In this document: one piece after another, positions 25,768-37,573 of the stretch
Layout: each line of letters starts with the position of its first letter
How positions within the stretch are numbered: position 1 is the stretch's first letter
Source: Variovorax terrae
GTDB lineage: Bacteria > Pseudomonadota > Gammaproteobacteria > Burkholderiales > Burkholderiaceae_C
Length of the DNA stretch: 64,000 nucleotides
NCBI RefSeq assembly: GCF_022809125.1
Contig: NZ_JALGBI010000001.1
Location: forward strand, 2,356,001-2,420,000
Reading direction: 5' to 3'
Made by a program: the position numbers and the translations under genes
Notes under the pieces: generated by a model
What the model was told of the DNA's origin: nothing
Seen by the model: only the letters and a program-made list of their open reading frames with translations
Database searches by the model: none

Positions 25768-27744
25768 TCAGCCCAGCCGCGCCACGAACGGGCTGGGCCG
25801 GTCCCGGTGCGCGTACAGGCTCAGGAATTTCCGGGCCCGCGTGATGCCCACGTAGAACAGGTTGTCTTCCTCCCACGGCTGGCCCGTGGCCGAGGGAAAC
25901 TCGCCCTGCTCCAGGTAGGGCAGCGCCACGTGGTCGAACTCCAGCCCCTTGACCGACACCAGGTGGGCCAGCACCACGCCTGGCGACGACTTCAGCTGCC
26001 GCTGCCTGACTTCGGCATCGTTGAGGCTCTGGAAGAACTCAGCGGGCGTGCTAAAGCGCTCGGCCGAGGCCATCAGCCCCTGCAGATTGCCCCGCACCTC
26101 CTCGCGCCGGGCCTTCTCCACGAACACGCTCGCCGCGAGCAGGTCCATGCGCAGCGCGTCCAGCACCTTGGTGAGCATGCCCGGCCCCGTCTCGCGCTGC
26201 GCCACCTGCACCGCCGCACGCAGCCGGCGCGCCAGCGCGGCATCGACGCCTCGCAGCACCTGGTTCTCGAAGAACGACGCCAGGATCAGCGGGTTGTCCG
26301 TGACCGCGTCCACGGCGCGCTGCAGCAGCTCCCCCTGCGACAGGTGCTCGTGGCCGTCGGCCTGGATGTTCACGCTGCAGAAGAAGACGAACGCCTCGAC
26401 CACCTTGCGCCGCGTCGTGGCGTCGTCCATGCTGGTGAAGCGGTCCGCGGCAACCGCGAGCAGCCCCCGCACCAGCAGGATTTCGGGCCGCATCAGGTAG
26501 CTCTGCAGGCCGCTCGGGGTGTAGGGAATCTCGGCGGCGAGCAGCGCGTTCTCCAGCGCCACCGACTGATGGGGGTGGCGCAGCAGCACGGCGAATGAAG
26601 ACAGCTTCTTGCGCGCCGCCTTCCACGCCCGGATGTCCGCCACCAGCCGGGCCTCGCCGCTGTCCGGGCCGGCCTCCGCGCACGAGTGGATCGCCAGCAC
26701 GGTGGCATGCGGGCTGGCCGAACTGCAGGCCTTGCCCTTGAAGCGCCTGACCCATTTCGCCAGGCCAGCGTCGAAGCGGAAGCTGGCCGTCAAGGGATAA
26801 CGCGCGATCCGCCGGTGGCTGTCGCGCTCGATGGCGTCGGCCAGAAACCGGGGCTCCGCGCCGGCCGCCGAGTGGATGACCTGGTCCGCATCGCCGACGC
26901 CGCAGAAGAAGCGGTTGCCTTCGAGCAGCTTCATCAGCACCTCGTGCATGGCCTGGTTCATGTCGTGCATCTCGTCGACCATCACCAGCCTGGCACGCCA
27001 GGGCCAGCTCACAAGCGAAGGCGGCAGCCCCTCGGACCGGATCAGGCAGGCCAGGTCATGGACGGCGTCCATCGGGCCGCGAAACACCGGGTGGTCGGGG
27101 TGGCCGCCGCGGCGCAGCCGCTCATACACCTTGAACACCTTGAGCTGCGTGTAGCTGACCCCGAGCGACTCCGCGTACTCGGGCGTGACCGCCCCTTCGT
27201 GCCCGGACATCTCGAGCGCCATGCGGCCCTTCAGGTTCAGGCATAGCTTGAGGAACTCCTCGACGGCGGCGTCATCCCCGAGCGTGGGGATCTGCAGCGC
27301 ATCGCGCCATCGCTCGTCCTCGTTGCCAGCCACCTGCTCGATGGCCTGCCACACCAGGGGCTTCAGGTCTTCCGCGTTCGGCCTGGCCGGCACCACCGCG
27401 CCATCGAGCGGGCGCAGCACCGATTGCGCGAACGACTCGAACGTGTCGATGCGGAACTGCCGCACCACGGCAGCCGGCACGCCCAGGTGACTGAGGGCCG
27501 AAGCCAGCGCCTGCCTGGCCTCGCCGGTGTAGGTCAGCGCCAGGCAGTCCTGCGGCGAGACGCCCCGGCTCCAGGACTCCGCCATGCGCAGGGCCAGCGT
27601 GGTGGTCTTGGCCGCCCCCGCATTCGCCTGCACGATGAGCGTGTTCTCGGTGGCCGTCTGGATCGCGCGCTGCTCGTCGGTGGGCTCGATGGCGCGCGGC
27701 ACGAACTGGGCGGGCCGGGGCGCGCGGCTCGGCGTTGGCTGCAT
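25768..27744 (-). CDS. UvrD/Rep-like superfamily 1 helicase
   Basis: A 658-residue ATP-dependent helicase. Motif I is atypical (ANAGAAKTTTLA, about residues 38-50). Motif Ia region: CLALTYTGEARQAL. Motif II: LVMVDEMHDMNQ (DEMH for the usual DExxQ). Motif III: FFCGVGDADQVIHSAAGA. Motif IV: YPLTASFRFD. C-terminal motifs: VLAHLVSVKGLEFDHVALP and NLFYVGITRARKFLSLY (motif VI). The start is 1 base after the dnaB stop, so it ends the rpsF-dnaB operon. Role in replication restart or repair is inferred from family and context only. Confidence 0.87.
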   Translation of the reverse strand: MQPTPSRAPRPAQFVPRAIEPTDEQRAIQTATENTLIVQANAGAAKTTTLALRMAESWSRGVSPQDCLALTYTGEARQALASALSHLGVPAAVVRQFRIDTFESFAQSVLRPLDGAVVPARPNAEDLKPLVWQAIEQVAGNEDERWRDALQIPTLGDDAAVEEFLKLCLNLKGRMALEMSGHEGAVTPEYAESLGVSYTQLKVFKVYERLRRGGHPDHPVFRGPMDAVHDLACLIRSEGLPPSLVSWPWRARLVMVDEMHDMNQAMHEVLMKLLEGNRFFCGVGDADQVIHSAAGAEPRFLADAIERDSHRRIARYPLTASFRFDAGLAKWVRRFKGKACSSASPHATVLAIHSCAEAGPDSGEARLVADIRAWKAARKKLSSFAVLLRHPHQSVALENALLAAEIPYTPSGLQSYLMRPEILLVRGLLAVAADRFTSMDDATTRRKVVEAFVFFCSVNIQADGHEHLSQGELLQRAVDAVTDNPLILASFFENQVLRGVDAALARRLRAAVQVAQRETGPGMLTKVLDALRMDLLAASVFVEKARREEVRGNLQGLMASAERFSTPAEFFQSLNDAEVRQRQLKSSPGVVLAHLVSVKGLEFDHVALPYLEQGEFPSATGQPWEEDNLFYVGITRARKFLSLYAHRDRPSPFVARLG

Positions 27745-27745
27745 C

Positions 27746-29158
27746 CTAGAAATCGTCGCTCATGCCGCCGGCCATGTTCTCGAACTTGGTCAGTGGCTTG
27801 AGGAAGGCCAGCTTCACGGTGCCGGTGGGCCCGTTGCGCTGCTTGCTGATGATGATCTCGGCCACGCCGGGCTCCTTGGAGTCCTTGTTGTAGTAGTCGT
27901 CGCGGTAGATGAACATGATCACGTCCGCGTCCTGCTCGATGGCGCCGGATTCGCGCAGGTCGCTCATCATCGGGCGCTTGTCGGTGCGGCTCTCGACGCC
28001 GCGGCTGAGCTGCGACAGCGCGATCACCGGGCACTGCAGCTCCTTGGCCAGCATCTTGAGGCCGCGCGAGATTTCGCCCACGGCCGTGGCGCGGTTCTCG
28101 TCGGCCATGCCGCTGGACACGCTCATGAGCTGCAGGTAGTCGACCACGATCAGGCCCAGCTTGCCGCACTGGCGCGCCAGCCGCCGCGCGTTGGCGCGCA
28201 GCTCGCTGGTGGTGAGGCCGGGCGTCTCGTCAATATGCAGCGAGACGTTGCGCAGCTTCTCGATGGCCTCGGTCAGGCGTGGCCATTCGTCGTCGTTCAG
28301 CTTGCCGGTGCGCAGGTGGCCCTGGTCGATGCGGCCGATCGAGCCGACGATACGCACCGCGAGCTGGGAGGCGCCCATTTCCATCGAGAACACCGCCACC
28401 GGCAGGCCTTCGTTGAGCGCCACGTGCTCGGCGATGTTGATGGCCAGCGCGGTCTTGCCCATCGAGGGGCGCGCCGCCAGCACGATCATGTCGCCGGGCT
28501 GCAGGCCCGAGGTCATGCGGTCGAAGTCGTAGAAGCCGGTCGGCACGCCCGTGATGTCGTTCGGGTTGTCGGCCATCTCCTGCACGCGGTCCAGCAGCTG
28601 CACCACCAGGGAGTCCATGCCCTGGAAGCCCTGCTTCATGCGCGAGCCTTCTTCGCCGATGTTGAAGATCTTCTGCTCGGCCTCGTCCAGGATCTTGTCG
28701 ACCGGCTTGCCCTGCGGGTTGAAGGCGTTGGTGGCGATCTCGTCGCTCGCGCTCACCAGCTTGCGCAGGATCGAGCGCTCGCGCACGATCTCGGCATAGC
28801 GGCGGATGTTGCTGGCGCTGGGCACGTACTGGGCCAGCGAGTTGAGGTAGGCCAGCCCCCCCACCTCGTCGGCCTTGCCGAGGTTCTGCAGCTGCTCGAA
28901 GACCGTGATCACGTCCGCCGGCTTGCTGGCGTTGATCAGCGTGCCGATGGCCGCGTAGACGAGGCGGTGCTCGTAGCGATAGAAGTCGCCGTCGACCAGC
29001 AGGTCGCCCACGCGGTCCCAGGCGTTGTTGTCCAGCAGCAGGCCCCCCAGCACGCTCGACTCGGCCTCCACGGAGTGCGGCGGAATGCGCAACTGCGCCA
29101 CCTGGCGGTCGCTGTCGCCGGAGAAGTCGTCGTCAAGCGGGGAAAAGACTGCGGACAT
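27746..29158 (-). CDS. dnaB: Replicative DNA helicase DnaB
   Basis: A 470-residue hexameric fork helicase. The N-terminal DnaB domain starts at LRIPPHSVEAESSVLGGLLLD, and the C-terminal RecA-like domain has Walker A LAARPSMGKTALA, GLIVVDYLQLM (Walker B), ALSQLSRGVE and DLRESGAIEQDAD. ATG at 29158 (MSAVFSPL) is preferred over an upstream start that adds ~27 unrelated residues. A terminator (29275-29302) lies between rplI and dnaB, so dnaB probably has additional promoter input. Confidence 0.98.
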   Translation of the reverse strand: MSAVFSPLDDDFSGDSDRQVAQLRIPPHSVEAESSVLGGLLLDNNAWDRVGDLLVDGDFYRYEHRLVYAAIGTLINASKPADVITVFEQLQNLGKADEVGGLAYLNSLAQYVPSASNIRRYAEIVRERSILRKLVSASDEIATNAFNPQGKPVDKILDEAEQKIFNIGEEGSRMKQGFQGMDSLVVQLLDRVQEMADNPNDITGVPTGFYDFDRMTSGLQPGDMIVLAARPSMGKTALAINIAEHVALNEGLPVAVFSMEMGASQLAVRIVGSIGRIDQGHLRTGKLNDDEWPRLTEAIEKLRNVSLHIDETPGLTTSELRANARRLARQCGKLGLIVVDYLQLMSVSSGMADENRATAVGEISRGLKMLAKELQCPVIALSQLSRGVESRTDKRPMMSDLRESGAIEQDADVIMFIYRDDYYNKDSKEPGVAEIIISKQRNGPTGTVKLAFLKPLTKFENMAGGMSDDF

Positions 29159-29274
29159 GGGGGAAAACCTTCGATCTGCGATGCTAGCGCCCGCCACCGT
29201 GGCCGTCATTGGACAACCCTGTGGATAAGCCCTGCACATCTTCTGTACAAGCCTGTATGGAGACAGGCTGAAAC

Positions 29275-29302
29275 AAAAAGGCCGCCCAGGGGGCGGCCTT
29301 TT
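29275..29302. terminator. Bidirectional-type terminator between rplI and dnaB
   Basis: AAAAAGGCCGCC-n4-GGGCGGCCTTTTT has A and T tracts on both sides. On the minus strand it follows the rplI stop (29321) and would end the ribosomal protein transcript before dnaB. Confidence 0.85.
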
Positions 29303-29320
29303 TGGCTTCCGCGAGGAAAC

Positions 29321-29773
29321 TCAGGCGGTTTCGCCGTACACCGTCACGGTGATGTCGACCACCACGTCGGTGTGCAGGGCCACGCTGACCGTACTGTCGC
29401 CCACGACCTTGATCGGGCCATTGGGCAGGCGCACCTGGGCCTTGACGACCTTGTAGCCTTGCTTGTTCAGTTCTTCGGCGATGTCGAAGTTGGTCACCGA
29501 GCCGAACAGGCGGCCGTCCACGCCGGCCTTCTGGGTCAGCTTGATGGCCGTGCCGGCCAGCTTCTCGCCCTGGGCCTGGGCTTCGGCGTGCTTGGCGGCG
29601 GCTGCCTTTTCCAGTTCGGCGCGCTTGGCTTCGAACTCAGCCTTGTTGGCCGCGGTGGCGCGGCGGGCGCGGCCCTGCGGGATCAGGAAGTTGCGGGCGT
29701 AGCCGTCCTTGACCTTGACGATCTCGCCGAGGTTGCCCAGGTTCACCACTTTGTCGAGCAGAATGATTTGCAT
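29321..29773 (-). CDS. rplI: 50S ribosomal protein L9
   Basis: A 150-residue protein binding 23S rRNA domain V near the L1 stalk. It starts [36 protein letters not shown], the universal L9 signature. Next comes the long connecting helix ([23 protein letters not shown]) and the C-terminal globular domain. Operon with rpsR (12-base gap), priB and rpsF. Confidence 0.98.
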   Translation of the reverse strand: MQIILLDKVVNLGNLGEIVKVKDGYARNFLIPQGRARRATAANKAEFEAKRAELEKAAAAKHAEAQAQGEKLAGTAIKLTQKAGVDGRLFGSVTNFDIAEELNKQGYKVVKAQVRLPNGPIKVVGDSTVSVALHTDVVVDITVTVYGETA

Positions 29774-29785
29774 GGTCTTCGCTCC

Positions 29786-30067
29786 TTAGATGCGGTGCTG
29801 GTCGCTATACGGCACCAGCGCGAGGAAACGCGCGCGCTTGATGGCGGTGTTGAGCTGGCGCTGGTAGATCGCGCGGGTGCCGGTCAGGCGCGCCGGGATG
29901 ATCTTGCCGTTTTCGGCGATGAAGTCACGCAGGGTGTCGACATCCTTGTAGTCGATTTCCTCGACGTGCGCCACGGTGAAGCGGCAAAAGCGCTTGCGCT
30001 TGAACAGCAGCGACTGGGTGTTGCGCTTCGGGCGCTTGTCTTTGTTGAATTTCTTGAACGTGGCCAT
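29786..30067 (-). CDS. rpsR: 30S ribosomal protein S18
   Basis: A 93-residue protein that pairs with S6 on the 30S platform. Typical stretches: RRNTQ-type N-terminus ([22 protein letters not shown]), [27 protein letters not shown], and [21 protein letters not shown] little longer at the N-terminus than E. coli S18 (75). Confidence 0.98.
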   Translation of the reverse strand: MATFKKFNKDKRPKRNTQSLLFKRKRFCRFTVAHVEEIDYKDVDTLRDFIAENGKIIPARLTGTRAIYQRQLNTAIKRARFLALVPYSDQHRI

Positions 30068-30085
30068 TTCGGGACCTCCGGTAAA

Positions 30086-30373
30086 TTAATCTTGCTGATA
30101 CTCTTGAATGTGAAGCACGACGTGCTTGCCGTTGCGGGGTGTTGCCAGAAAGCCGGTGAACCGCCAGAGGCTGCCGATGGCCTGTTGGCCGATGCTCTCG
30201 GCCACTGCGCCAAGGGCCACTGCCTTGATTGCCGCCTTCACCTGCCGGGCCTGGCCTGCCTCCGAAGCATCCGACTCGTGTTCGAGCCGCAGATCCAGGG
30301 CGGGCACTCCGGCCGGTGTGTAGCGCAGGGGTTTGACCTCGGCGATACAGGCAGTCAGGACGATGTGGTTCAC
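30086..30373 (-). CDS. priB: Primosomal replication protein N (PriB)
   Basis: A 95-residue OB-fold single-strand DNA-binding protein of the primosome that restarts stalled forks. Starts MNHIVLTACIAEVKPLRYTPAGVPALDLRLEHES and includes ALGAVAESIGQQAIGSLWRFTGFLA. Located between rpsF and rpsR as in E. coli and Burkholderiales, which supports the assignment despite low sequence conservation in the family. Confidence 0.93.
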   Translation of the reverse strand: MNHIVLTACIAEVKPLRYTPAGVPALDLRLEHESDASEAGQARQVKAAIKAVALGAVAESIGQQAIGSLWRFTGFLATPRNGKHVVLHIQEYQQD

Positions 30374-30401
30374 ACTCCTCGCTGGTCAGTCCGCAGCCGC
30401 T

Positions 30402-30770
30402 TCACGAAGCGGCGTATTCCGCCTGCTGGGCCTTGCGGGCCTCTTCGCGCTCGACGGTCTTCATCATCGAAGACGGGCCGGTGTCGGCCTTCTTCTTGAC
30501 CACGGTCAGATGGCGCAGCACGGCATCGTTGAACTTGAACGCGTGTTCGAGTTCGCCCATCACGGCCTGATCGGCCTCGATGTTGACGCACAGGTAGTGG
30601 GCCTTGTTGAGCTTGTTGATCTGGTAGGCCAGCTGGCGGCGGCCCCAGTCTTCCACACGATGCACCTTGCCGTTGCCGGCGGTGATCATGCTCTTGTAGC
30701 GCTCCAGCATGGCCGGAACCTGCTCGCTTTGATCCGGGTGGATCAGCAAGATGATTTCATAGTGACGCAT
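30402..30770 (-). CDS. rpsF: 30S ribosomal protein S6
   Basis: A 122-residue protein: [59 protein letters not shown] and [17 protein letters not shown] are the S6 blocks. First gene of the operon; ATG 30770 is preceded by AAGGAG. On the minus strand a perfect TATAAT (30854-30859) overlaps the stop codon of the upstream symporter gene and is a good -10. The ~80-base leader can fold around a GCGTCTGC/GCAGATGC stem, possibly the S6:S18 autoregulatory RNA (speculative). Confidence 0.97.
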   Translation of the reverse strand: MRHYEIILLIHPDQSEQVPAMLERYKSMITAGNGKVHRVEDWGRRQLAYQINKLNKAHYLCVNIEADQAVMGELEHAFKFNDAVLRHLTVVKKKADTGPSSMMKTVEREEARKAQQAEYAAS

Positions 30771-30854
30771 AGACACTCCTTGTGGATAAAGCCGCCCGCT
30801 GCGTCTGCGCAGCAGATGCTGCACTCATGCGGTACGGCAAGGCAAAGCCAAGTA

Positions 30855-33203
30855 TTATAGACGATCTTCGCCGCCGGCTGGCCTGGGCGTCTGCCCGCGA
30901 GTCATCAGGCTGACCAGCCAGGTGACGGCGACGCCCGCCGGCACCCCGAACACGCCGGCCGAAATGGGCTGGATGCCGAACCACAGGCCGCTGCCCCCGA
31001 GCCCCCAGGCGGCCCGCAGCGGCGGCGAGTTGATGGCCATGTAGTACACTGTCACGCCCAGCCCGGCCAGCATGCCGGCCACCGCGCCCTGGCGCGTGGT
31101 GCCGGCCCAGAAGATCCCGAACACCATGGCCGGCACGAACGCCGCGCCGGCGATCGAGAACGAGGCCGACACCAGGAACAGGATGTCCGCCGATTTCTGC
31201 GCCGCCACATAGGCCGCCGCCAGCGCCACCAGCAGCAGCGCGAACTTGGACAGCATCACGCGGTGCATGGCGCCCGCGCGGTCGCTTTCGCCGCGGAAAT
31301 AGACGTCGTGCGCGAGGGCGTTGCCGATTGTCAGCAGCAGTCCGTCGGCCGTGGAGAGCGCCGCCGCCAGCCCGCCGGCCGCCACCAGCCCCGACACCAC
31401 ATAGGGCAGCCCGCCAAGCTCGGGCGTGGCCAGCATCACGATGTCGGCCCCCATGCGCAGCTCGGAGAACTGCAGGATGTGGTCGCCGTTGATGTCGGCC
31501 ACCGAGAGCAGCGTCGGGTCCACCTTGGACCATTGCGCGATCCAGGCCGGCAGGGTGTCGAAGCTGCGCCCGACCAGGTTGCTCAGCACCTCGTACTTCA
31601 CCAGCACCGCCAGCGCCGGCGCCGCCACGTAGAGCAGCGCAATGAACACCAGCGACCAGGCCACCGAGTTGCGCGTTTCGGCCACCGAAGGCGTGGTGTA
31701 GAAGCGCGTCAGCAGGTGCGGCAGCCCGGCCGTGCCGACCATCAGGCAGAACATCAGCGCCATGAAGTTGAGCCGCGAGGTCTCGAACGCCTGCTGTTGC
31801 TGCGGCGTGCCCTGCGGGTCGCCTGCAAACGCCTGCACATGGGGCGGCATGCCCCCCAGGGGGCGGGCCCGCTCCAGGTTGTCCTGCATGGCACGGCTCC
31901 AGCGCTCGCGGGCTGTGGCCGCGTCCCGCGGCAGGGCGGCGAGTTCGCGGCCGGCGGCGAAGATCACCGAGGCATCGGCCCGCTGCTCGTGCAACTGGTG
32001 CAGCCGGTCCTGCGCGGCCTTGCGCTCGCGCGCAAGCGAGGCCTCCACATCCTGCAGCTTCTGCTCATAGACCCTGGCGCGCCGCGCATACTCGGCGATC
32101 ACGGCCTGCTCGGCCGGCGATTCGGCCAGTTGCTTCTCGAGCGCGGTGATCTTTTCGAGCTGCTGGCCATAGACCAGCGGCGCCAGCGGGTTGCCCAGCT
32201 GCTTGTAGGCCAGCCAGGACACCGGGATCAGGAACGCCAGGATCAGGATCACGTACTGCGCCACCTGGGTCCAGGTCACCGCGCGCATGCCCCCCAGGAA
32301 CGAGCACACCAGCACGCCGCCCAGGCCGAGCAGGATGCCGATCTCGAACTGCACGCCGGTCAGGCGCGAGGTGATCAGCCCCACGCCGTAGATCTGGGCC
32401 ACCACATAGGTGAACGAGCACAGGATGGCCGCGAACGCCGCGATCAGGCGCGGCCAGCGCCCGCCGAAGCGGGTGCCAAAAAAATCAGGGATGGTGTAGA
32501 GCCCGAGCCGGCGCAGGTGGGGCGCCACCAGCAGCGCCACCAGGCAAAAGCCGCCGGTCCAGCCCAGCACATAGGCCAGCCCGCCGGGCTGCGACTCGGT
32601 GCCCGAGAAGCCCTGCAGATAGAGCCCGCCGGCCATGCTGATGAACGAGGCGGCGCTCATCCAGTCGGCCGCAGTGGCCATGCCGTTGTACATGGCCGGC
32701 ACGCGGCGGCCGGCCACGTAGTACTCGGCGGGATCGGCGGTGCGGCCGTAGACGCCGATGACCGCGTACAGCCCGACGCTGGCGAACAGGAAGATCCCGC
32801 CCACCCACTGGCGCGACAGGCCCGCCCACTCGGCCACCGCCATCAGCAGCAGGAACCCCAGGATGCACACCACGTAGATGGCGAGGATGCGGTGCAGGCG
32901 CAGCTTGTAGGCGGCATAGCCGGCGCGGTCGGCCGCGATGCCCTCGGGCCCGTCGCCGCCCTGGCGGTTCCTGGCCCAGGCGTAGAACACCACGATGGCG
33001 ATGAACACCAGCACCGCGCCCTGGGCCGAGAACCAGAAGTTCAGCGGCCAGCCCGCCACGACGACCTGCAGGTCGCGCGCAAAGAACACGCCGCCGAACG
33101 AGGCCGCCAGCCAGAGCAGCAGCAACCCTCCCCTCAGGCCCGGGATGCGGGGGCCTGGCGGGGTGGCGGAGAAAGCGGACGGGGAAGCAACCTGCGGCGG
33201 CAT
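30855..33203 (-). CDS. Sodium:solute symporter, VC_2705 type, fused to DUF4212 small subunit
   Basis: About 782 residues, longer than the usual ~550-590 of this symporter group. Residues ~20-85 form two membrane segments (GLLLLWLAASFGGVFFARDL; LNFWFSAQGAVLVFIAIVV) matching the small subunit DUF4212, normally a separate gene. The SSS core follows (EYYVAGRRVPAMYNGMATAADWMSAASF, the sodium-site region). After LVYGQQLEKITALEK a ~130-residue hydrophilic coiled-coil-like segment is inserted before the next helices. C-terminal part: GGLAAALSTADGLLLTIGNALAHD. ATG 33203 chosen (GTG 33209 also possible). Substrate likely a small carboxylate (inference). Confidence 0.85.
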   Translation of the reverse strand: MPPQVASPSAFSATPPGPRIPGLRGGLLLLWLAASFGGVFFARDLQVVVAGWPLNFWFSAQGAVLVFIAIVVFYAWARNRQGGDGPEGIAADRAGYAAYKLRLHRILAIYVVCILGFLLLMAVAEWAGLSRQWVGGIFLFASVGLYAVIGVYGRTADPAEYYVAGRRVPAMYNGMATAADWMSAASFISMAGGLYLQGFSGTESQPGGLAYVLGWTGGFCLVALLVAPHLRRLGLYTIPDFFGTRFGGRWPRLIAAFAAILCSFTYVVAQIYGVGLITSRLTGVQFEIGILLGLGGVLVCSFLGGMRAVTWTQVAQYVILILAFLIPVSWLAYKQLGNPLAPLVYGQQLEKITALEKQLAESPAEQAVIAEYARRARVYEQKLQDVEASLARERKAAQDRLHQLHEQRADASVIFAAGRELAALPRDAATARERWSRAMQDNLERARPLGGMPPHVQAFAGDPQGTPQQQQAFETSRLNFMALMFCLMVGTAGLPHLLTRFYTTPSVAETRNSVAWSLVFIALLYVAAPALAVLVKYEVLSNLVGRSFDTLPAWIAQWSKVDPTLLSVADINGDHILQFSELRMGADIVMLATPELGGLPYVVSGLVAAGGLAAALSTADGLLLTIGNALAHDVYFRGESDRAGAMHRVMLSKFALLLVALAAAYVAAQKSADILFLVSASFSIAGAAFVPAMVFGIFWAGTTRQGAVAGMLAGLGVTVYYMAINSPPLRAAWGLGGSGLWFGIQPISAGVFGVPAGVAVTWLVSLMTRGQTPRPAGGEDRL

Positions 33204-33277
33204 CGGCACCGATCATGACACCGGCCGGGGCTGGCGCTTCTAGGTATTTGCGACAGCTCCGGGCTCGGGCGGCGGCG

Positions 33278-35671
<2,394 letters not shown>

Positions 35672-35871
35672 GGGAAAGCTCCAGAAGTTGAAAGCGGGTC
35701 TGCGCGCAGCCAGGCGCCCACGGGACGGGCCGCGCCCATGCACACGGTGCGACTTTGGTGTTGTTCTAGTCGGTCGGGGCGGTGCATGGCAGGAATTCGG
35801 ATAATTGGCGCCATTGTAGGCGGGGCCACGCCAGGCCAAGGCTTGCAGGAACCTGAAAGTACTATCCAGCC

Positions 35872-36693
35872 ATGCACACCCGCACCGTGTTCTTCATTTC
35901 CGACGGCACCGGCATCACCGCCGAGGCCTTCGGCAACGCCATCCTCGCCCAGTTCGAGATGGAGCCGCGCCACGTGCGCCTGCCCTTCATCGACACCGTG
36001 GACAAGGCCCACCAGGCGGTGCGCCAGATCAACCACACGGCCGAGGTCGAGGGCAACAAGCCCATCGTCTTCACCACGCTGGTCAACATGGAGGTGCTCC
36101 GGGTGGTGCAGAACGGCTGCAAGGGCATGCTGCTGGACATGTTCGGCACCTTCGTGCAGCCGCTGGAGAAGGAGCTGGGCATCAAGTCGCTGCACCGCGT
36201 GGGCCGCTTCTCGGACGTGAGCAAGAGCAAGGCCTACCACGACCGCATCGAGGCCATCAACTTCAGCCTGGCACACGACGACGGCCAGTCCAACCGCGAC
36301 CTGGAGGGCTCGGACGTGATCCTGGTCGGCGTGAGCCGCAGCGGCAAGACGCCGACCTCGCTCTACTTGGCCATGCAGCACGGCCTGAAGGCCGCCAACT
36401 ACCCGCTGATCCCCGAGGATTTCGAGCGCCGCCAGCTGCCGCCGGCCCTGGTGGCGCACCGCAAGAAGATCTTCGGGCTGACCATCAACCCCGAGCGGCT
36501 GTCGGAAATCCGCAACGAGCGCCGCCCGGACTCCCGCTACGCCAGCCTGGAGAACTGCCGCATGGAGGTCAGCGAGGCCGAGGCCATGATGCGGCGCGCC
36601 GGCATCCGCTGGCTGTCCACCACCACCAAGTCGATCGAGGAGATCGCCACCACCATCCTGCAGGAAATCCAGCCGGGCCGGCTGGTGTATTGA
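35872..36693 (+). CDS. ppsR: PEP synthase regulatory protein (kinase/pyrophosphorylase)
   Basis: A 273-residue DUF299 protein that inactivates PEP synthase by ADP-dependent phosphorylation and reactivates it by phosphate-dependent removal. N-terminus [19 protein letters not shown], the P-loop [15 protein letters not shown] (residues ~153-167) and [19 protein letters not shown] are signatures. Divergently transcribed from its target ppsA, the usual arrangement. ATG at 35872. Confidence 0.97.
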   Translation: MHTRTVFFISDGTGITAEAFGNAILAQFEMEPRHVRLPFIDTVDKAHQAVRQINHTAEVEGNKPIVFTTLVNMEVLRVVQNGCKGMLLDMFGTFVQPLEKELGIKSLHRVGRFSDVSKSKAYHDRIEAINFSLAHDDGQSNRDLEGSDVILVGVSRSGKTPTSLYLAMQHGLKAANYPLIPEDFERRQLPPALVAHRKKIFGLTINPERLSEIRNERRPDSRYASLENCRMEVSEAEAMMRRAGIRWLSTTTKSIEEIATTILQEIQPGRLVY

Positions 36694-36764
36694 TTGCTAC
36701 ACTTTCTATAGCAAACAATGACCACGCGACAAGGACATCGGCCGCTTTTCATTCAAAATTCGGG
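36694..36764 (+). repeat. Dispersed GCTAC/ATAGC repeat, copy C
   Basis: TTGCTAC-n7-ATAGCAA, then ACAATGACC, ACGCGACAAGGACATCGG and TTTTCATTCAAAATTC. Starts at the last base-pair of the ppsR gene and fills the gap to the convergent hmuV. The ACGCGACAAGGACATCG subtype recurs in copies E and G. Confidence 0.88.
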
Positions 36765-36790
36765 TTGAAGGCGGCCGCCACGGCCTTCCG

Positions 36791-37573
36791 TCAGCCAAAC
36801 AGGTACTGCACCACCCCGTCGGCCCCCGCCACGCTGCGGCAGTCCACGCCCCAGACCCTGGCGATCAGCGCCTGCTCCAGCACCGTTGCCGCCGGCCCGG
36901 CCCGGCAGGCCGCGCCGTTGCGCAGCACCACCACATCGTCGGCATAGCGCAGCGCGAGGTTGAGGTCGTGCAGCACGGCCACTACACCCACGCCCTCCTC
37001 CCGCGCCCAGCCGCGCAGCAGCCGCAGCGCGTGGTGCTGGTGCGCCAGGTCGAGCGCGGCCGTGGGCTCGTCCAGCAGCAGCCAGCGCGCCGCGCCGTCG
37101 GGCCGCGCCTCCCACACCTGCGCCAGCGCGCGGGCCAGGTGCACCCGGGCCTTCTCGCCGCCCGACAGCGTGTTCAGCACGCGCCCCGCCAGCGCGGCCA
37201 CGCCGGTGGCCTCCATCGCCTGCGGCACGATGCCGTCCTCGTGCCGGCTGGGCCGGCGGCGGTGCGGAAAGCGCCCGAGCTCGACCACCTCGCGCGCCGT
37301 GAACTCGAACGCCACCGCGCTCTCCTGCGGCATCACGGCGCGGCGCAGGGCCAGCGCCTGCGGCGCATGGGCCTGCAGGTCGATGCCGTCGAGCTGCACC
37401 GCGCCGCGGCAAGGCCGCCGCTGGCCGCCGAGCAGCGACAGCAGCGTCGACTTGCCGGCGCCATTGGGGCCGAGAATCGCCGTCAGGCGGCCCGGCTGGA
37501 ACTCCACCGTGGCGCCCTCCAGCAAGGTCTTGCCGCCGGCGGTGGCGCCGGCCTCGCGGCATCGCAGCGTCAT
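36791..37573 (-). CDS. hmuV: Haem ABC transporter ATP-binding protein
   Basis: A 260-residue ATPase of the haem importer. Walker A ILGPNGAGKST (33-43), signature NTLSGGEKARVHLARAL, Walker B RWLLLDEPTAALD, and switch His VAVLHDLNLALRYAD. Starts within the hmuU stop (ATGA overlap). Last gene of the haem operon; the run-out region holds repeat copy C. Confidence 0.96.
   Translation of the reverse strand: MTLRCREAGATAGGKTLLEGATVEFQPGRLTAILGPNGAGKSTLLSLLGGQRRPCRGAVQLDGIDLQAHAPQALALRRAVMPQESAVAFEFTAREVVELGRFPHRRRPSRHEDGIVPQAMEATGVAALAGRVLNTLSGGEKARVHLARALAQVWEARPDGAARWLLLDEPTAALDLAHQHHALRLLRGWAREEGVGVVAVLHDLNLALRYADDVVVLRNGAACRAGPAATVLEQALIARVWGVDCRSVAGADGVVQYLFG

Noticed and set aside
27584..30499. 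Long plus-strand frame opposite dnaB, rplI, rpsR and priB
   Set aside because: Antisense to five certain genes; composition is rich in His, Val and Ala with no domain.
30771..30854. S6:S18 autoregulatory RNA structure before rpsF
   Set aside because: A GCGTCTGC/GCAGATGC stem can form, but I could not confirm the conserved bulged CCG element, so it is only mentioned under rpsF.
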